In this document: one piece after another, positions 1 through 12,830 of the stretch
Layout: each line of letters starts with the position of its first letter
Position numbering within the stretch: the stretch's first letter is position 1
Assembly: GCA_002633005.1 (NCBI GenBank)
Contig: NMRA01000182.1
Location: 546,586 to 610,585 of the forward strand
Length of the DNA: 64,000 nucleotides
Reading direction: 5' to 3'
Source: Phoronis australis
Lineage: Eukaryota > Phoronida > Phoronidae
The notes under the pieces: generated by a model
What the model was told of the DNA's origin: nothing
Databases searched by the model: none
What the model saw: only the letters and a program-made list of their open reading frames with translations
Position numbers and translations under genes: made by a program

Positions 1-500
1 AATTTAACAACGGAAGTTGATAGCAATGCACCACAATTTTGTAGAAAGGCTGTCATAGGCTACAAATACGTCACAGAGCGTAAATTTGATGAATCCTAGC
101 TTCCGATTTTACCCGTTTGGGAAACCGGGTTTCAACTGCCGTAGGCTCACTACAATAAGCGTCCCCTCCCCGTGAAATGAATTTTTCTAAGCGTTTGTTT
201 GAGCCAATACAGTATACAGCTTTCCACCAAGGCTAGGTGATGCAAGACATTATTCTTTGTTGCATTATAGTAACTGGTCTTGGCTAATTATCATTTTATG
301 GCCTGGTCATCCATTCAGCCAAAAGTAGTTCCAGAGGTGGCTTATCAGCCAATTATTCACGCATGCTGACTCGCAATAGAAGCCTGATAAGAGTGAAGGT
401 GGATAAATGCGGTGTTCCTACAGTTTCTTGTTTTAGTGGATGTGTTCACGGCATGGTTATCAACTTGAAGGGCTTTGTATGATACTGCGGGTTATGACGT
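1..500. other. No gene seen
   Basis: No splice-bounded open frame or known motif was recognised. Repeat content cannot be judged without a library. Confidence 0.4.
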
Positions 501-1250
501 AACTGGTCAGCTAGCTGTGAAAAGACTCGCCAAAATAAAACTTGGTAGCACTGCGTTATTGAGCTTGGTTACATCCCCGAAATTTCCCACAGCCCGGGTA
601 GTTCTGCTCGTCACCTCGTCACTTGAAACTTAATCAACATGTAGAGCTAGCGAGCGTCCGGGAGCAGGCGCATGCAAAATCTAGGAGTCAATCAACACTC
701 ACCTTGCAGGTTGCAGCCACTTGGGTGAAAAACAATCTAATGAACATCATTTGTTTGTCTATTGTAACAAAAGTTTGTCGCGCTCGTGACATGAGCATGC
801 GCCATTTCCTAAAATTTTGCGACATCTTTCGGAAGATGATGACTCAACTTCGCAGCAGCACCGATTTGTTCGGAAATTTGGTTTGCTGGTATTAAAATAC
901 TAAAAACTTATGACAAAATGAAACCAGTTCCGATAATTTGTTGTGCCATGTACGCAACTTCGTAGAAGAGAAGAAGAGCTGACTGAAGAATCGGTGAAAA
1001 AAGGAACTGGTCAATGTTAGCCGACCTAAAAGAACGCATCTCAAGCAGAATAACGACAGAACGACAAATTTTGCTTGCGAGCGCCGATAAATAATTAAGT
1101 TTACTCTAGGAAGAGTGTCGTTAATAACACTAATTCGGTGAAGATTTTATATGTGCAGTGTTTTACCCATATCGGCGCCAAGCTGTATATTTAGTATACT
1201 GCTTTGCCGCACAAAGGCTAGTTATGATGCTTCACCCGAGAACCAGAACG
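500..1250 (+). repeat. Left arm of long imperfect inverted repeat
   Basis: Reading forward, this stretch matches the reverse complement of 6310-7045 with indels. Shared segments include gtagttctgctcgtcacctcgtc (near 599-621), atcaacatgtagagct, tatttcctaaaattttgcg-like, tggtattaaaatactaaaaact (near 888-908), agattttat..gcagt.ttttaccca and gctgtatattta. The outer limit is about 500-541. It could be two dispersed copies in opposite orientation or the ends of one ~6.5 kb element. Confidence 0.75.
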
Positions 1251-4200
1251 CCCGTTTCATGTTTTTCTTTCTTGACTAAAACGTTACATTGGAGAAAACG
1301 ATTTTCATTTTGTTCCAAAACTTATGCAGTGGATAAAGTTATAATTATTTAGCTCAAAAGCTTGCAACGTGGTTGGTTTGTGGTTAAAACTCAAAAGCGC
1401 TGCATGTTACAAAGCGAAGTGTCCTCTAGCGCACAAAAGATTTCGTTGGAGTAATCGGCATGAGACCAGCATATGCATACATATATAGCTCCATTGTATG
1501 ATCTGTGTAGGCCTACCGGTAATAAATCTTACTTGTTTGTTATTGCGGTTTTAATCCGCGGCAGTCATGTTCAGTCCCCGGCGGTCCTGTTTTCTGGTGG
1601 GGCGGTCATGTTTTTAGGCGCGTCAGTCCCATTTTCTGGTGCGACGGTCCCATTTGATCCCCGGAGGTCCTGTTTTGGGTGAGTTGGTCCGATTTAAAAG
1701 GACCGGTGGTCATGTTGTTTCTCACCCATGTATCTGGCAAATTGGATATTGTGGTCCTTGGTGGGTGGTCTTTTCCCCACAGTTGCCTGTAATTCACTAA
1801 AAGGGTAGGTCACCCTTGCCCGTTTAGCAGACTTTGAAAGAAGTTTTCAAATTTTCGTCTATTGGTAAACTTTTGAGGGTTGTTGTGGGTTACAGAGCAT
1901 TACTTTGTTTCAGAGATAATGGATGGGAAAGTCAACTTTAGTATCTGTTAGTAGGCCAAATGTGGATTTGGTGTCCTTTCAAGAATGAGTACAGTTTTAA
2001 TTTGATTTTATGTTGTTTATTTTTTCTTAGAATGATCCAAAGCTGTATTTGATTGTCTCAGGTGCAACTTCGCTACATTAAGTGCCTGTTTGTACACAGC
2101 TTTTTTCCCAATACTCTGATTGCTGTTTGCCATCTGACCTTGTAATGTTCAGGTGCAATTTTCACTGTCTATAGGTCATGTTCATTTTTTGTGTTTATTA
2201 CAGAGAATGCGATGAATTACAGAAACATTGATAGGGTAGCCTGGAGAGCATCCACATGTCGGCCAGAAGGAGGGATACGAGATCTGGGTTTGTGGATTCC
2301 GCATTCTTAGGCTAGTCGTACAATATGTATTTTGTCAACCAGAGGTACTCCTTTAATTTTGTCCCAGACTGGGGAGATGCTGGCAGGATTATAAGTTTTG
2401 TGTATAGAACAACTTTCAACAACATAATTTGTTAAGTCGGGGGCACCCATTTCAGCTACTTCTCTGGCGCTATTACTAAACACAGCCCTGTTGGAGACAT
2501 TTCCTATTCTGATTATCAATTATTTTCTTAGCAATATAGAAAGATACAAAAAGACACATGCAAACCTATTTCACAAAAATATATTGTTAGAATTATGCAC
2601 AATATGTGAGGGTTTCAAATAAATTTGATTTCATGAAAATAGTTTTGTAGTGAAAAACGTATATTTTGGAAAGGCTGTGAGCAGCACACACTGTTTGTTT
2701 ACCTGTAACCTGTTAAATTTTCCTCCATGGTTTTCCCTGCAATGCAATGCAATTTTGTTTGTCAACCCAAACTCTGCTGAATGAATCACCTGTTTATTGT
2801 ATGGTTTCAAAGTTCTGAAATTTTATATTGTTATGCTTCGTAAAAGTCAAATTACAAAAGAAAATGTGTCAGCATGCAAGATGAAGCTCCTGTGTAAGCT
2901 AGCAGCACGCAAGACTCTTTTCCCTGTTCTAATCAAAGTCAAACTCACTCTCAAAGTGGTCGAAAGCCTACAACTAACATTGTCACCCGAACACGGGATT
3001 GTTTGGATTAGAAAACCTACCACGAGTTCAATAAGACTTTGTGAAACTGATGCAAATTCTACCCAAGTTCTGATATTTTGCCACATAACTCTCGTTGAAT
3101 TTTTTTGTATAGTTTCATGCAATTTTTGCAGTGATAAACTTGATGTCTGTGACTCATTAGAAGGTGACATGCCAACCCATATCTAATCACACCCACAGTG
3201 AATCCTATGATGGGCTTTGTACAACATGGTTCATGTTTTAGTGTTAAAATGCCTACTTCTTCCCATTTGATAAATTAAGCATTACTTTGAAAAAATAAAC
3301 TTCAGGAACTTGAATACTTTACAGGGACTGTCATGACCATAAAGCATAGTTTGGGACATAAATCAAAAACAAAGCAGTGAGTGTTTGCTTGTTGACAAAA
3401 TTACGTTTTTCATGGATTGCTCGTGGAGCATGACTCTAAAGTTTAGAACACCTGAAAATCTCAAGAAAGAGTTCAATGATTTTAATCGTGAAAATCTTGA
3501 GAAAGAGCTCACTGACTTTAATCGTATTTGAATTTTCTTGCCTTTTTGTAAAAACTTTCTCTGATTTTTTATTTGAACTTTTGTTATTTTTATGTTTAAT
3601 TTGAAATCCTATTGTTAGAAAGTGCTAAACACTGAACGTTATTTTTTTGCAGTTAAACAACATCGACACTAGTTATGGAAAATCCCAGATACGGTTTATG
3701 TGCACTTTTATCAAAATTTTCAATACAAGAAGTTTGGTGCATGCTGGTGAAAAGACTTTTTCCCTATCAGTGTACCTGCAAAACAACATTTTTGTTAAAA
3801 CGCATGGTCACCTGACCTTGAGAATGGCACAGTGTTGTGACTTACATAAATTTGTCTCACTCCTAGTTTCAGAAAGTATATACTTTTTTGGGTTGACAGT
3901 CACCAGTTACTTAGATATTTCAAGAAGACAACATTTAAATTAGGGGCGTACATTACCTCAACAGGAAATGCAACAATTTTTGATGTTACGTACAGTAAAA
4001 AAGCAAGTCCCTGGTTATTTTGGATATATATTTTTGTTCCTGTGTACCCAGAAACAATAGTGTGGCCTTTCATTCACTTCCATTGAGCAAAAACAATGTC
4101 CTGCTGGCTATTGAACACAGCCTGTGTTTGTCACCGATTGCTCAGTAGAAGTGAATGTACCGTAAAACCAAGTACTGGTGTTTTGCTGGGTCGGTTCTGT

Positions 4201-6309
4201 CACTTTCCCTTGTTTCAAGGACAATGCAATAATTAACTCAGACTATGACTTGAACATGACCAGGATGTGTGTTGTCTCGAGAGCTACCATCAAAAACAGT
4301 TGCTTTCCTCTTTAAATACAAAAGTGTGCTGCCGTGTGGGTAAGTACTGTATTTTTACAGTGCAACCTGCTTCTTTTGAATGCTAATGACCTGTCATGTT
4401 TAACTTAGGATGTTAACTCTCAATGAAAATAACACGGCATGAAGTACATTGCTGATTCATACTTAATGCACCTCATGAAATACAAAATGTTAAGAAGCAA
4501 ACAAAGACTGCTGTGCAAGGAATAAAAATGCATTCATGCAGGATAAACAACAACACACATAGTTAACATTGTGTCCAAGTATTGGATATTGAGAAACAAA
4601 ATTCATTATAGTAAAATAGTAGGTACCAAATTCAACTCTTTCTTCGTGAATTCAAGACGTGTAAATGGTAAAATTTCAGTTTTGTCAAAAGTGATTGCCA
4701 AAACTTTAAATTTCATTTTGTTGCCCACAGTAATTTAAAACTTTGGCTGATGGTTAGTGTGGTAGAAAACTGAAGATGAAAATTCGTTTAATTTGGTGCT
4801 ACATCTGTTTCATGGAAAAAGTCCACTTGTCAGCCATATTGTGTCCTAAATTTATGAAATTGTCGAGAGATACAATTAAGTTTTATGACATACCATTCGT
4901 TGAGATTTACATATAACTAAGGTTTGACAATGATACGTTTCTCAGGCATGTGTATCAGCATTCTGGAATAACACGTAGCTTCATAGCATTACTGTCATTG
5001 GCATGACCAATCGACAAAACAATTCACAAAACACATACACTGATAAATAGTTTGAGGCCCTTACCCTTTGTTCAAAATCAGCGACACTAGGTAATGATTT
5101 GTCTACAATCTTTGATTTACTCAGTTTGTGGAGCTCTTGCTGCATAGTCTTTTTAGGGATTCTTTTGAATTTTTTTGTAATGGTAGATCTCATCAAAAGC
5201 TATCTGCGATACCTATACGTTCTTAGCTACAACTTAACTTCACGACTTATTCAAGATTTTCTGAGGTCTTCTTTCATGGATTTATTTCTAGGCAGACTTT
5301 TGAAATTTGGCTACTTGTTGCATGAGTGCAGTGGCATGTAGTTTCACTTTTTTCAAACCACCGGAATGTGCCAACATTTTTCATAATCACCAGTTTACTG
5401 CAGACAGTTTTGCTGCCTCGTTTCTGAGGTAGAATAACTTATATTGGGACAAATGCTCGACTCTTCTCATTTCACACAATTTGCTAGTGACCATTTATAT
5501 AATAGTCATATGACCGATACAGAAAACATACCTTGATTAGACTTCCTGGAAAATCCTGGTTGGCAGCTACCATTGTCTGTAGGTTATCAGAGACTCATAT
5601 GGCTGTTTGTGCTTGAACGAATACATCACTGATGATAAACATTTTTTGTCAATTTCTACAGCTTTCATGAAGCATCATAATGAATGATGAATATTTAAAA
5701 ACGTCTCATTTTTTCATAAACGCTCCTCCACTATCTAACATTAGACAGCTATCTGTTTCTCTATCACCACATTACCTATGCAGGTGTTGAATTTCCTGTT
5801 TGACTTAGCACTGATAGCTTTGCATTTTAGCTTGAGTAAGAAGTTGGCTTTTGCCCGTTTTCACTAAATGAGATCTTGGGAGGTAACATTCATCTAAGTA
5901 ACACTGCTTTGAGAGCAGTGTGGCTGGATCAGTTTAAAGTACAGTTCTTAAAAGGTTCCTGAAGTACAATGACATGCATTTTTAATGTAATTTAATTGAT
6001 GAATAAAGTCTATATCAGAAATCACATCTTTGTTACTCTTTCACATTTTTGTAAAAAAGCGTTTTTCCAATGTTAATTCCTATTGGCTAACGCGTGTCTG
6101 ACATCACTGAGGCTGTACTGTGGGTGAAGGCAATAAGATAAATCAAGCTTATTATGTATATAGCTCATTGGGCGAATGCCTCTTGGCTACAGAACTGTGC
6201 TTAACTGTGTATAATTCGTCTGCGATCTCGGCTCTCAAAAGTTCATAATACAAGTTTACTGCCGTGTAGTGTTGACTATTAGTGGAACGATGCCGTTCTC
6301 AGCACGGGC
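1251..6309. other. Segment between the inverted arms; no gene recognised
   Basis: AT-rich sequence without a recognisable transposase or gene. Exon-like scraps exist: 2031-2060 after a strong acceptor (NDPKLYLIVS), and 2203-2310 after gtgtttattacag, open to a stop at HS. Neither could be joined to other exons or identified. A 36 bp tandem duplication lies at 3454-3525. Confidence 0.35.
3454..3525 (+). repeat. 36 bp tandem duplication in a small open frame
   Basis: Two copies of gaaaatctcaagaaagag-ttcaatgattttaatcgt differ at four positions or so and keep one frame. They encode ENLKKEFNDFNR then ENLEKELTDFNR. The ATG at 3430 gives a 33-residue frame ending in TGA. It could be part of an exon or chance. 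Confidence 0.5.
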
Positions 6310-7045
6310 CAGGAAAGGGCCCCGACTGCGTAGCTTTGCCTTGGTGCAAGCTGTATAGTAAATATACAGCGGCCGTTGCACCGGCGTGGGTAAAAACTGA
6401 TCAAATAAAATCTGGCACAAAATTAGTGCCATTAAAAATTACACTCTTGCTTGAGTAAACTAAATTATTGACTGGTGTTGAAAAAACTGGCGTTCTGCCG
6501 ATCACTCTGCTGCTAAAATTTGGGTGTGCTCTTTAAGGTCAGCTTTCGGCGCCGTCCCCTGTTGCCTTATTGGCCAGTTTCATTCCCCGAGTTGTTCTTC
6601 TTCCAAGCGAGCGAACTGTGTACATGTCACAACAAATTACTAGAGCTGATTTCATTTCCTTACCAGTTTTTAGTATTTTAATACCAGGAAACCAAATTTC
6701 ATTAAAAAATTTGCTCCTGCAAAGCTGTCCTCATTTCCCAAACGATGACGCAAAATTTTAGGAAATAGCGTTTATTGAGCATACTGTTTTCTTTGTTACA
6801 AAAGGCTGAGAATTACAAAATAAAATGTTTACTAGAATGTTTTTCACTTAAATGGCTCTAGCGAGCAAGGTGGGTGTCAATTGACACCCAGATATTTGCA
6901 CGCTCCCCTGCCAGTTTAGAGCTCTACATGTTGATCTAAGTTTCGCGACGAGGTGACGAGCAGAACTACCCGTGTGTCGGAGCTCAACACACAGTGCTAC
7001 TAATACCTAGTTGTATTTTGAAGATAGTCTTCATGTAGCTAGCTG
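6310..7045 (-). repeat. Right arm of long imperfect inverted repeat
   Basis: Reverse-complement partner of 500-1250. It includes cgacgaggtgacgagcagaactac (about 6947-6970) and agctctacatgttgatctaa. No clean target duplication is visible at the outer borders, because similarity fades gradually. Confidence 0.75.
6343..6382. repeat. 40 bp hairpin inside the right arm
   Basis: GGTGCAA...TTGCACC closes the outer stem, and GCTGTATA..TATACAGC forms the inner stem. The left arm keeps the gctgtatatttagtatactgc core near 1182-1203, so the stem-loop belongs to the repeat family. Confidence 0.6.
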
Positions 7046-8314
7046 GATGGCTAGGCTCTGGGATGAATCAGAGTCACAGGAAAGAAAAACAAAAAAGGTT
7101 GTGAGTATGCACATGTTGATCTGTCGTCTGGACTACGTACTCGCACGGCTAATGACCTATATCTCTTTGTGCTTTACAGCCTCAGTGACGTCACAATAAA
7201 CAGCGCTTGCAGTGGGGCTTTACAGAACTAATAATTTTTTTACTTTTCAAGGTAAAAAAGAAAAATACTGTGCACAATTTAGGAATATGTGGATGCCAGT
7301 AACCAACTTTTATACTTTCAAAATTCATATGAAAATGTTTAAACATGTAGTTCAGGCCTCTTTTAAACATGTAAACCAGGTAACAACTTACGCAACAGAT
7401 GTATTATCAGTACACATGACATCATGTGGTAAAGTCCCACATTATTTCATTACAGGTCTGTTTTTCATTTGGATAGTGCATTATAGAATAAATAATGCTA
7501 TAAACATCCTTTAAATTTATTATGTACTTATAATAACCGGATTTAAATTTCTGCCGTTCTGTACACAGATGTATGAGCATTTGTTGGGGTTAACGCCCTG
7601 CCAGCATTACTCTGAAACTAGAAAAAACGGGGTCAACAGTAAAGTGCTTGAAACCACGATTTGCCTTATTTTGACAAGTGAGTACATTGTCAGCATCATA
7701 AGCCTTTTTATAGCATTGCATATCATAACTGTGAAGTCAATATCCCAAAAACGAGAAAAACAAAATTTTCGTCTTAGCTCCACAGACATGATTGTTTGTA
7801 TAAACATATACCCAGCGCCAGTGTGTCATGTCCACCAACATGCTAAGCTCTTGTATAATTGTGCCAAGTGCGAGCTTCTCTGATATCCCACGGGAAAGTG
7901 AAAAGAGACACAGTGTGTTCAAGTGATGAGTTTTCACAACCATCACAAATGAAAGCCATACCTCACCATTCTTCATTATGCCATAATCTATGGGAAAATG
8001 AGGAGCAATATGTGATAACTATTGAATATGACTTTAACGTTGCGATTGGTTTTCCCGATTGCTCAAGATCAGTTAATTAAAATATTGTCTTGTACTGTTT
8101 GTGTTGTAATTTGACATCTGGTTTCCTGGTAGGGATGTTTTTTGATGTTTTGGATATGAATTTGGTTCTTAAAAGCTTAAGGCGTTGGCAAACAGAATTC
8201 TTCATAACTACAGAATATGTAGTTAACTCATTTCTTTGTAATTATCATGCACAATCCACCATAAACAAAATCGCTTCTGGCTTGGGTTAATTACCCACGC
8301 ATTCATTGTGCCAA

Positions 8315-8860
8315 ATAATTCTCAGCTGAAGTCGCGTAATTGCAAAATACGTGAACATAACAATTGAAAAAGTTCTTTTCTTATTTCTTTGTTATTGTTT
8401 TGGTCAGATAAACATCACATGCCTTCTAGATTTGCAAAAGAGTACCAAAATAATTAGATTGACCTACTTTAAGTGAGGTCATGCTGAACAGGTCACTATA
8501 ACAAAAATGCTATTTGTGGGTGTATTTTTGTTCTTTCTTAACTTGTTTTTGGTTAGTAACCTATCTGGCCGTATCTTCCAAGGCTAAGGGGTTGTGTTGT
8601 TTATTGGCAATGCTTATACTGACTAGATCTTACTAATATTGCCGTTTGCAACCAATGGTGCTTTTGGCTCGATGGTTTATGGAAAAAACCCACCAACATT
8701 CCTGCAGACTCCTAACTACCTCACTATCAACACTGACCAATTGTGTGGTAGGCCCCCCATTGTGGTTTGTTGGCAATGGATAAGTTGGAATGTGTTTTTA
8801 GAATTCACTGATTGCAGTAAATGTACATTCAGGTATAAAAGTCCTATGAAATATCAACTT
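8315..8860 (+). repeat. Dispersed repeat, copy 1 (partner 53095-53525)
   Basis: The two copies share, in order, aattctc.g.tgaagtc, ttttggt.agataaa, catgccttc, aa.agtaccaaaa.aa..att, a ccaacattcctgca block, and a ctcactat..acac...ttg.gtgg block, with many substitutions and indels. The family is unknown. Confidence 0.55.
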
Positions 8861-9639
8861 GGTTTCTGAAGAATGTTCTGTTGGTTGTCACCGGTAAGAG
8901 AATGGTGTGCAGTTTGGCAATTAAATGATAGTAAATGATTGCCTGTAAATAACTTAATGTCACAACTAATAACTGGGGTTGGGTATCATTAAACCAGGTT
9001 CTTTGTGTTTGAACATTTAAAGTTCTGTGTTGGACATTGCATATTACAAAATGGCCTTGGTGCAAGCTAAGGGTTGACAATGAGTTTTAAAATGGACATG
9101 CTGTTATCACAGATTTTAGTAGCCTAATTCATCAAAAAAGTGAAAAACATATTTTGCAACTTTATCTTAGCGCCTTCATCTGATGTGCATGGGTGTGAAA
9201 TTGCATGTCATCTTTCAACAAAGACTTTACAATTTGCTCAGAAACTTCAATCATCGTGAATAGATGATTTGGATACTTTGGATGGTCTATCAGGAGCAAA
9301 GTGCGTTATGAGGCCCGATGAATATGGTATATGAAAAATGGGCTAATTGAGTTACATTGATGATGCCTTGGGAATTATGAAGAATCTGATGCTGTTGAAT
9401 TTCCTGCCTCTAAGCGGTCATTGGATTGAACATGGTAAGTATATGTTTACGTTTAATGTCACACTGTCAAAGAAGTTGTTTTGCCGATGTTTGTCTGCCC
9501 AACAACATTTTCTGAATGCTAAAAGCTCCCTCAAGAGCATCTGTGCAATGACTTTTTGGTTTTGCCAGATAGGGCTCCAAAATCACTAATATGCTCTACT
9601 TCACAAAATCACAATTAAGATTATGTAGGACCATAAGAA

Positions 9640-9960
9640 AAATTCCAAATTTGGCCAACTTTGGAATGTCATATCTCAGAAATGGCTGCTCGGATATACA
9701 TGAAACTTTTGTGCACTGATCTCCAGAGCACTGTTGGATTTGTTTATATAATTTTCCAATTTTGCATGAGAAGATACCAACAAATTTATGTTTTGAAAAA
9801 ATGAAAAGTTTTTAGAAAAGTGTAACAGCATTTTTGATCATTTCCATCAAGTGAAAATTAGCCATGTTGTTGATAGTGTAATGTTTTGGTGTGAATGTAT
9901 GTTTCTTTTTTGACAAATTTTTCTAAAAAGACAATTGTTCAGTTCATGTGGCCCATTTAA
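9640..9960 (+). repeat. Dispersed repeat with MITE-like core, copy 1
   Basis: Shares aaattccaaatttggccaactttggaa-type sequence, atatctcagaaatggctgctcgga and tgtaacagcatttttga with 19590-19900. The core between gcactgttgg (9736) and taacagcattttt (9826) resembles the hairpin element at 25285-25396. Confidence 0.6.
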
Positions 9961-11318
9961 TAACAAATTGTCATTAAGTCAATTTTTTTCCACAGGCTTT
10001 GTACTTTCAGAAAATATATTCTTTTACAAAGTTAAATTCTATAGCTTGTATTGTAGATAACAAAGATGCTATGTATCATTAAAACTGAATATTTAAATTT
10101 GTAACAAGCGCCACCTAGTGACTTCCTTGAGAACTGTGCGTACTTGTAAACAATTTGTAATTAAATTGTGAGAAAACAACCCAACTGGTACACTTAAAAA
10201 CAAGTGTGAAGTAGTATTTCCAAATATTACACAATCATTATTTGATAGTGAAATAAACAAATAAAAAACGTTCCTTGTTTCATTAGCGTAACGATGAAAT
10301 GTTGCCATATTCATTTACATAAAAATAATTTCACAAAATGAGACGTTGGCGAGATCGTAATGGTAACTGATTCTCGGATTGGAGGACCCGGGGTTGTTTG
10401 TAAATTAGTTCTTCATTTGCATAATCCCAGTTTAATGAGACTGCATCTTTAAGCTTGTCAGTGAGGTCCTACATTACCTTATGGCTACTGTAAACCTGCC
10501 TTCCATCACAAACATTGCTTTTTCATTTAGGCCCTGACCTACAATTATGAAATTGGTCTTAAACTATTCCTTTGTCAAATTGGAAGTGATTTCAAGGCTT
10601 CTGAAATTTTATCAGTTTGTTATTGGAAGTTGGTTTATATGACAGTTTTGGATGCACCACGCATGGTTACAATGAGTTATAAACTCAGTTTTGTTCAAAC
10701 CCAGAAATCACTTCTCATCTGAGCAAGTTGACGGAGACCATTGGGGTCCAAATCATTTCGCTTCTTAAATAGAAGGCAGATTTATAGCTGGTTTAAGGGA
10801 AATTTCAAAATGATTTCAAAAGTGAAAAATCTCTAACCAATGTGCTCGTGAAGAAGGGTGATCCTGTGCATGCCATTTTTGCAAACGCAAAAGGAATCTA
10901 ACAGTATTCATTATAAAGTTGGCCATTTTCACAGTGTCTTGTACTTTGTTAATCGGTTTGTACAAAAACTCGTCGCCAAGAAGCCTGTTAACCAGGAACA
11001 CTGATGGAAAGCCATTTTGTGTTGAGCAGATAAATTACTGCATTGAACAATGAATATCATGGCAACAACACTCTGGCCAAAGTAAATTGATATATCATGA
11101 ACTAAAGACTGGTGATTTCAAATTGTTTGGCTTCTGAAATTGAATTCCTGGTGAGAAGTTGTGTTACTGGAAGAAATACTATAAAGATTTGCTAGATTTG
11201 TGTTAGATTCTGCACATGATGCAAGATTGCGTGTACTTTATTATCAATGGTATGTTACACGCTCAGCATGAGAAATCTTTAAACTAATCTGCTTATCTAT
11301 ACCTGATTTTTGAAATAG

Positions 11319-11429
11319 CCACGCCATATCCTACCAGGCAGCGAACAGGTCTTTGGTGTCCAGGCACCACCCACACATCCCATGCAGTGCGGACAGGAGG
11401 TTTCAAGCTACACATTTAACAGTGTTTGA
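11319..11429 (+). CDS. Candidate terminal coding exon, unknown protein
   Basis: The acceptor is cctgatttttgaaatag. The open frame of 36 codons ends in TGA and contains SEQVFGVQAPPTHPMQCGQE, a composition unlike the AT-rich surroundings. A poly(A) signal sits 1.4 kb downstream. I do not recognise the protein and found no upstream exon that fits. It may be the last exon of an unidentified gene or a decayed copy. Confidence 0.3.
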   Translation, partial: PRHILPGSEQVFGVQAPPTHPMQCGQEVSSYTFNSV

Positions 11430-11766
11430 GCACCTTTCCTGCTTTGAGAATACTGGCAAATGTTCGCTGATGTGCCATGCAAGAATTGTACGATAACACT
11501 TGGCTTACCTTACTGTGCCTGCTGGTTCGGTAATTGTCCCAAGTATGTTGCGCAGACAGAATTAATGGGAAGCATAATATGGCAACATTGTACAAAAGTT
11601 TTAGGTTGTAGCAGTCATTTCTTGTTCGATTTACCAAATTCAAGATCTAACCACATATACTTTTCATGAACTATTCAAATAATTATGCAATTTAGAAACT
11701 AACAAAACAAAAATTTTAAAAATACGATTGTCGCCCCTACTGTGTTTATGGTGAGTCTGATTGTCT

Positions 11767-11800
11767 GGAGAACGATAACATCAGGAGAACGATAACATCA
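11767..11800. repeat. 17 bp perfect tandem duplication
   Basis: ggagaacgataacatca occurs twice without spacer or mismatch. Confidence 0.85.
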
Positions 11801-12803
11801 GGAGCATGAGGTGATGTTAACTGCAACTGCATTGTGTCTGATCACTGCGGCAGATTTCGAGGTATGCAAACCAGTCGAGTTGCACAATCTTGAGGGTGTC
11901 AAGGTAGGATTCTTTTGATGCGGTGGTTGTACTAATAGCTTAAGGAAAAAGGCAAAACTCTTGAAATATCCATGGATGAAAACATCATATCCCATACATA
12001 TCCCATTGCGAAAAAATCCACGGCTGCATAGTCAATGGCGATAAAGCGGGAGAATTTTGATCCCAACAGATGTCAAAAAAACTAACTCAATTAGTGAACT
12101 TAATGTCGTTAAACAAGGGAAAGGGTTAACAGTGGGATTTATTTCTCTGTTTTTAAATTAATGAATCACTATGTAATAATTGAATTTCTGTCCACCGAGT
12201 CAGGATCAAATGGAAGTCTCACTTTTGCGATATCATTACACTAGAGAGTGCCATTAAGAACAGTCCGCTATTGGAGTTTTGTTAAGATGAATGTATTAAA
12301 GGCAGTACTTGCTCCGACTCAACCTTTCCAAGCATATGTGATCATGCTAAACCATATAAAACAAAAAATTCACAAGTGTGAGGTATGGTTATGCATGATT
12401 TGTCTCCGTGTATTAAAAAACATGTCGAATATGCCCTCTTTCTGTTAAAACAGCTAGGTTAACTTTACAAATAGTTATAGGACGTAGGACGTGGGGGAGG
12501 AGCTTAGTTAGTACATATTGTCATTGTGCCATTATCTTCCAGTTTCTCTTTGTAATCTGCAGGCTTTGGGGTTTATGTCCACTTGTACTGGTAGCAAAAT
12601 GATTCAAGTCGGTGCTTCTTGTTCTTCAGCATGAATTGGATTGAATCTTTGCAATTTGCCACCAGATATACAGGCAACATACTCCAGTTTCAAGGAAGGC
12701 TTTCTGTACGTGTGAAGGCAATCAGGCTTACCAGAGCATCATGTTTAGCTCAAGATAAATGAATGTATATATATGTATAATGTGATAATATTTGTATGTT
12801 GAA

Positions 12804-12809
12804 AATAAA
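12804..12809 (+). terminator. Possible poly(A) signal AATAAA
   Basis: AATAAA is followed by a T- and GT-rich stretch (ctttttgtacagttttaagttgtttcc). If the exon at 11319 is real, 11430-12830 would be its 3' UTR. AATAAA is common in AT-rich DNA, so weight is low. Confidence 0.25.
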
Positions 12810-12830
12810 CTTTTTGTACAGTTTTAAGTT

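Larger units (their letters stand above)
7046..11318. other. Non-coding, diverged dispersed repeats
   Basis: Two repeat copies are recognised by comparison within the window: 8315-8860 resembles 53095-53525, and 9640-9960 resembles 19590-19900. Exon-like fragments at 9176-9262 (minus any partner) and 9347-9435 (open frame ending in cat g|gtaagt) could not be confirmed as a gene. Confidence 0.4.

Noticed and set aside
3941-3984. QQEMQQFLM at a GT as a possible SUPT3H first exon
   Set aside because: One residue too long for the family spacing, with a stop immediately upstream.
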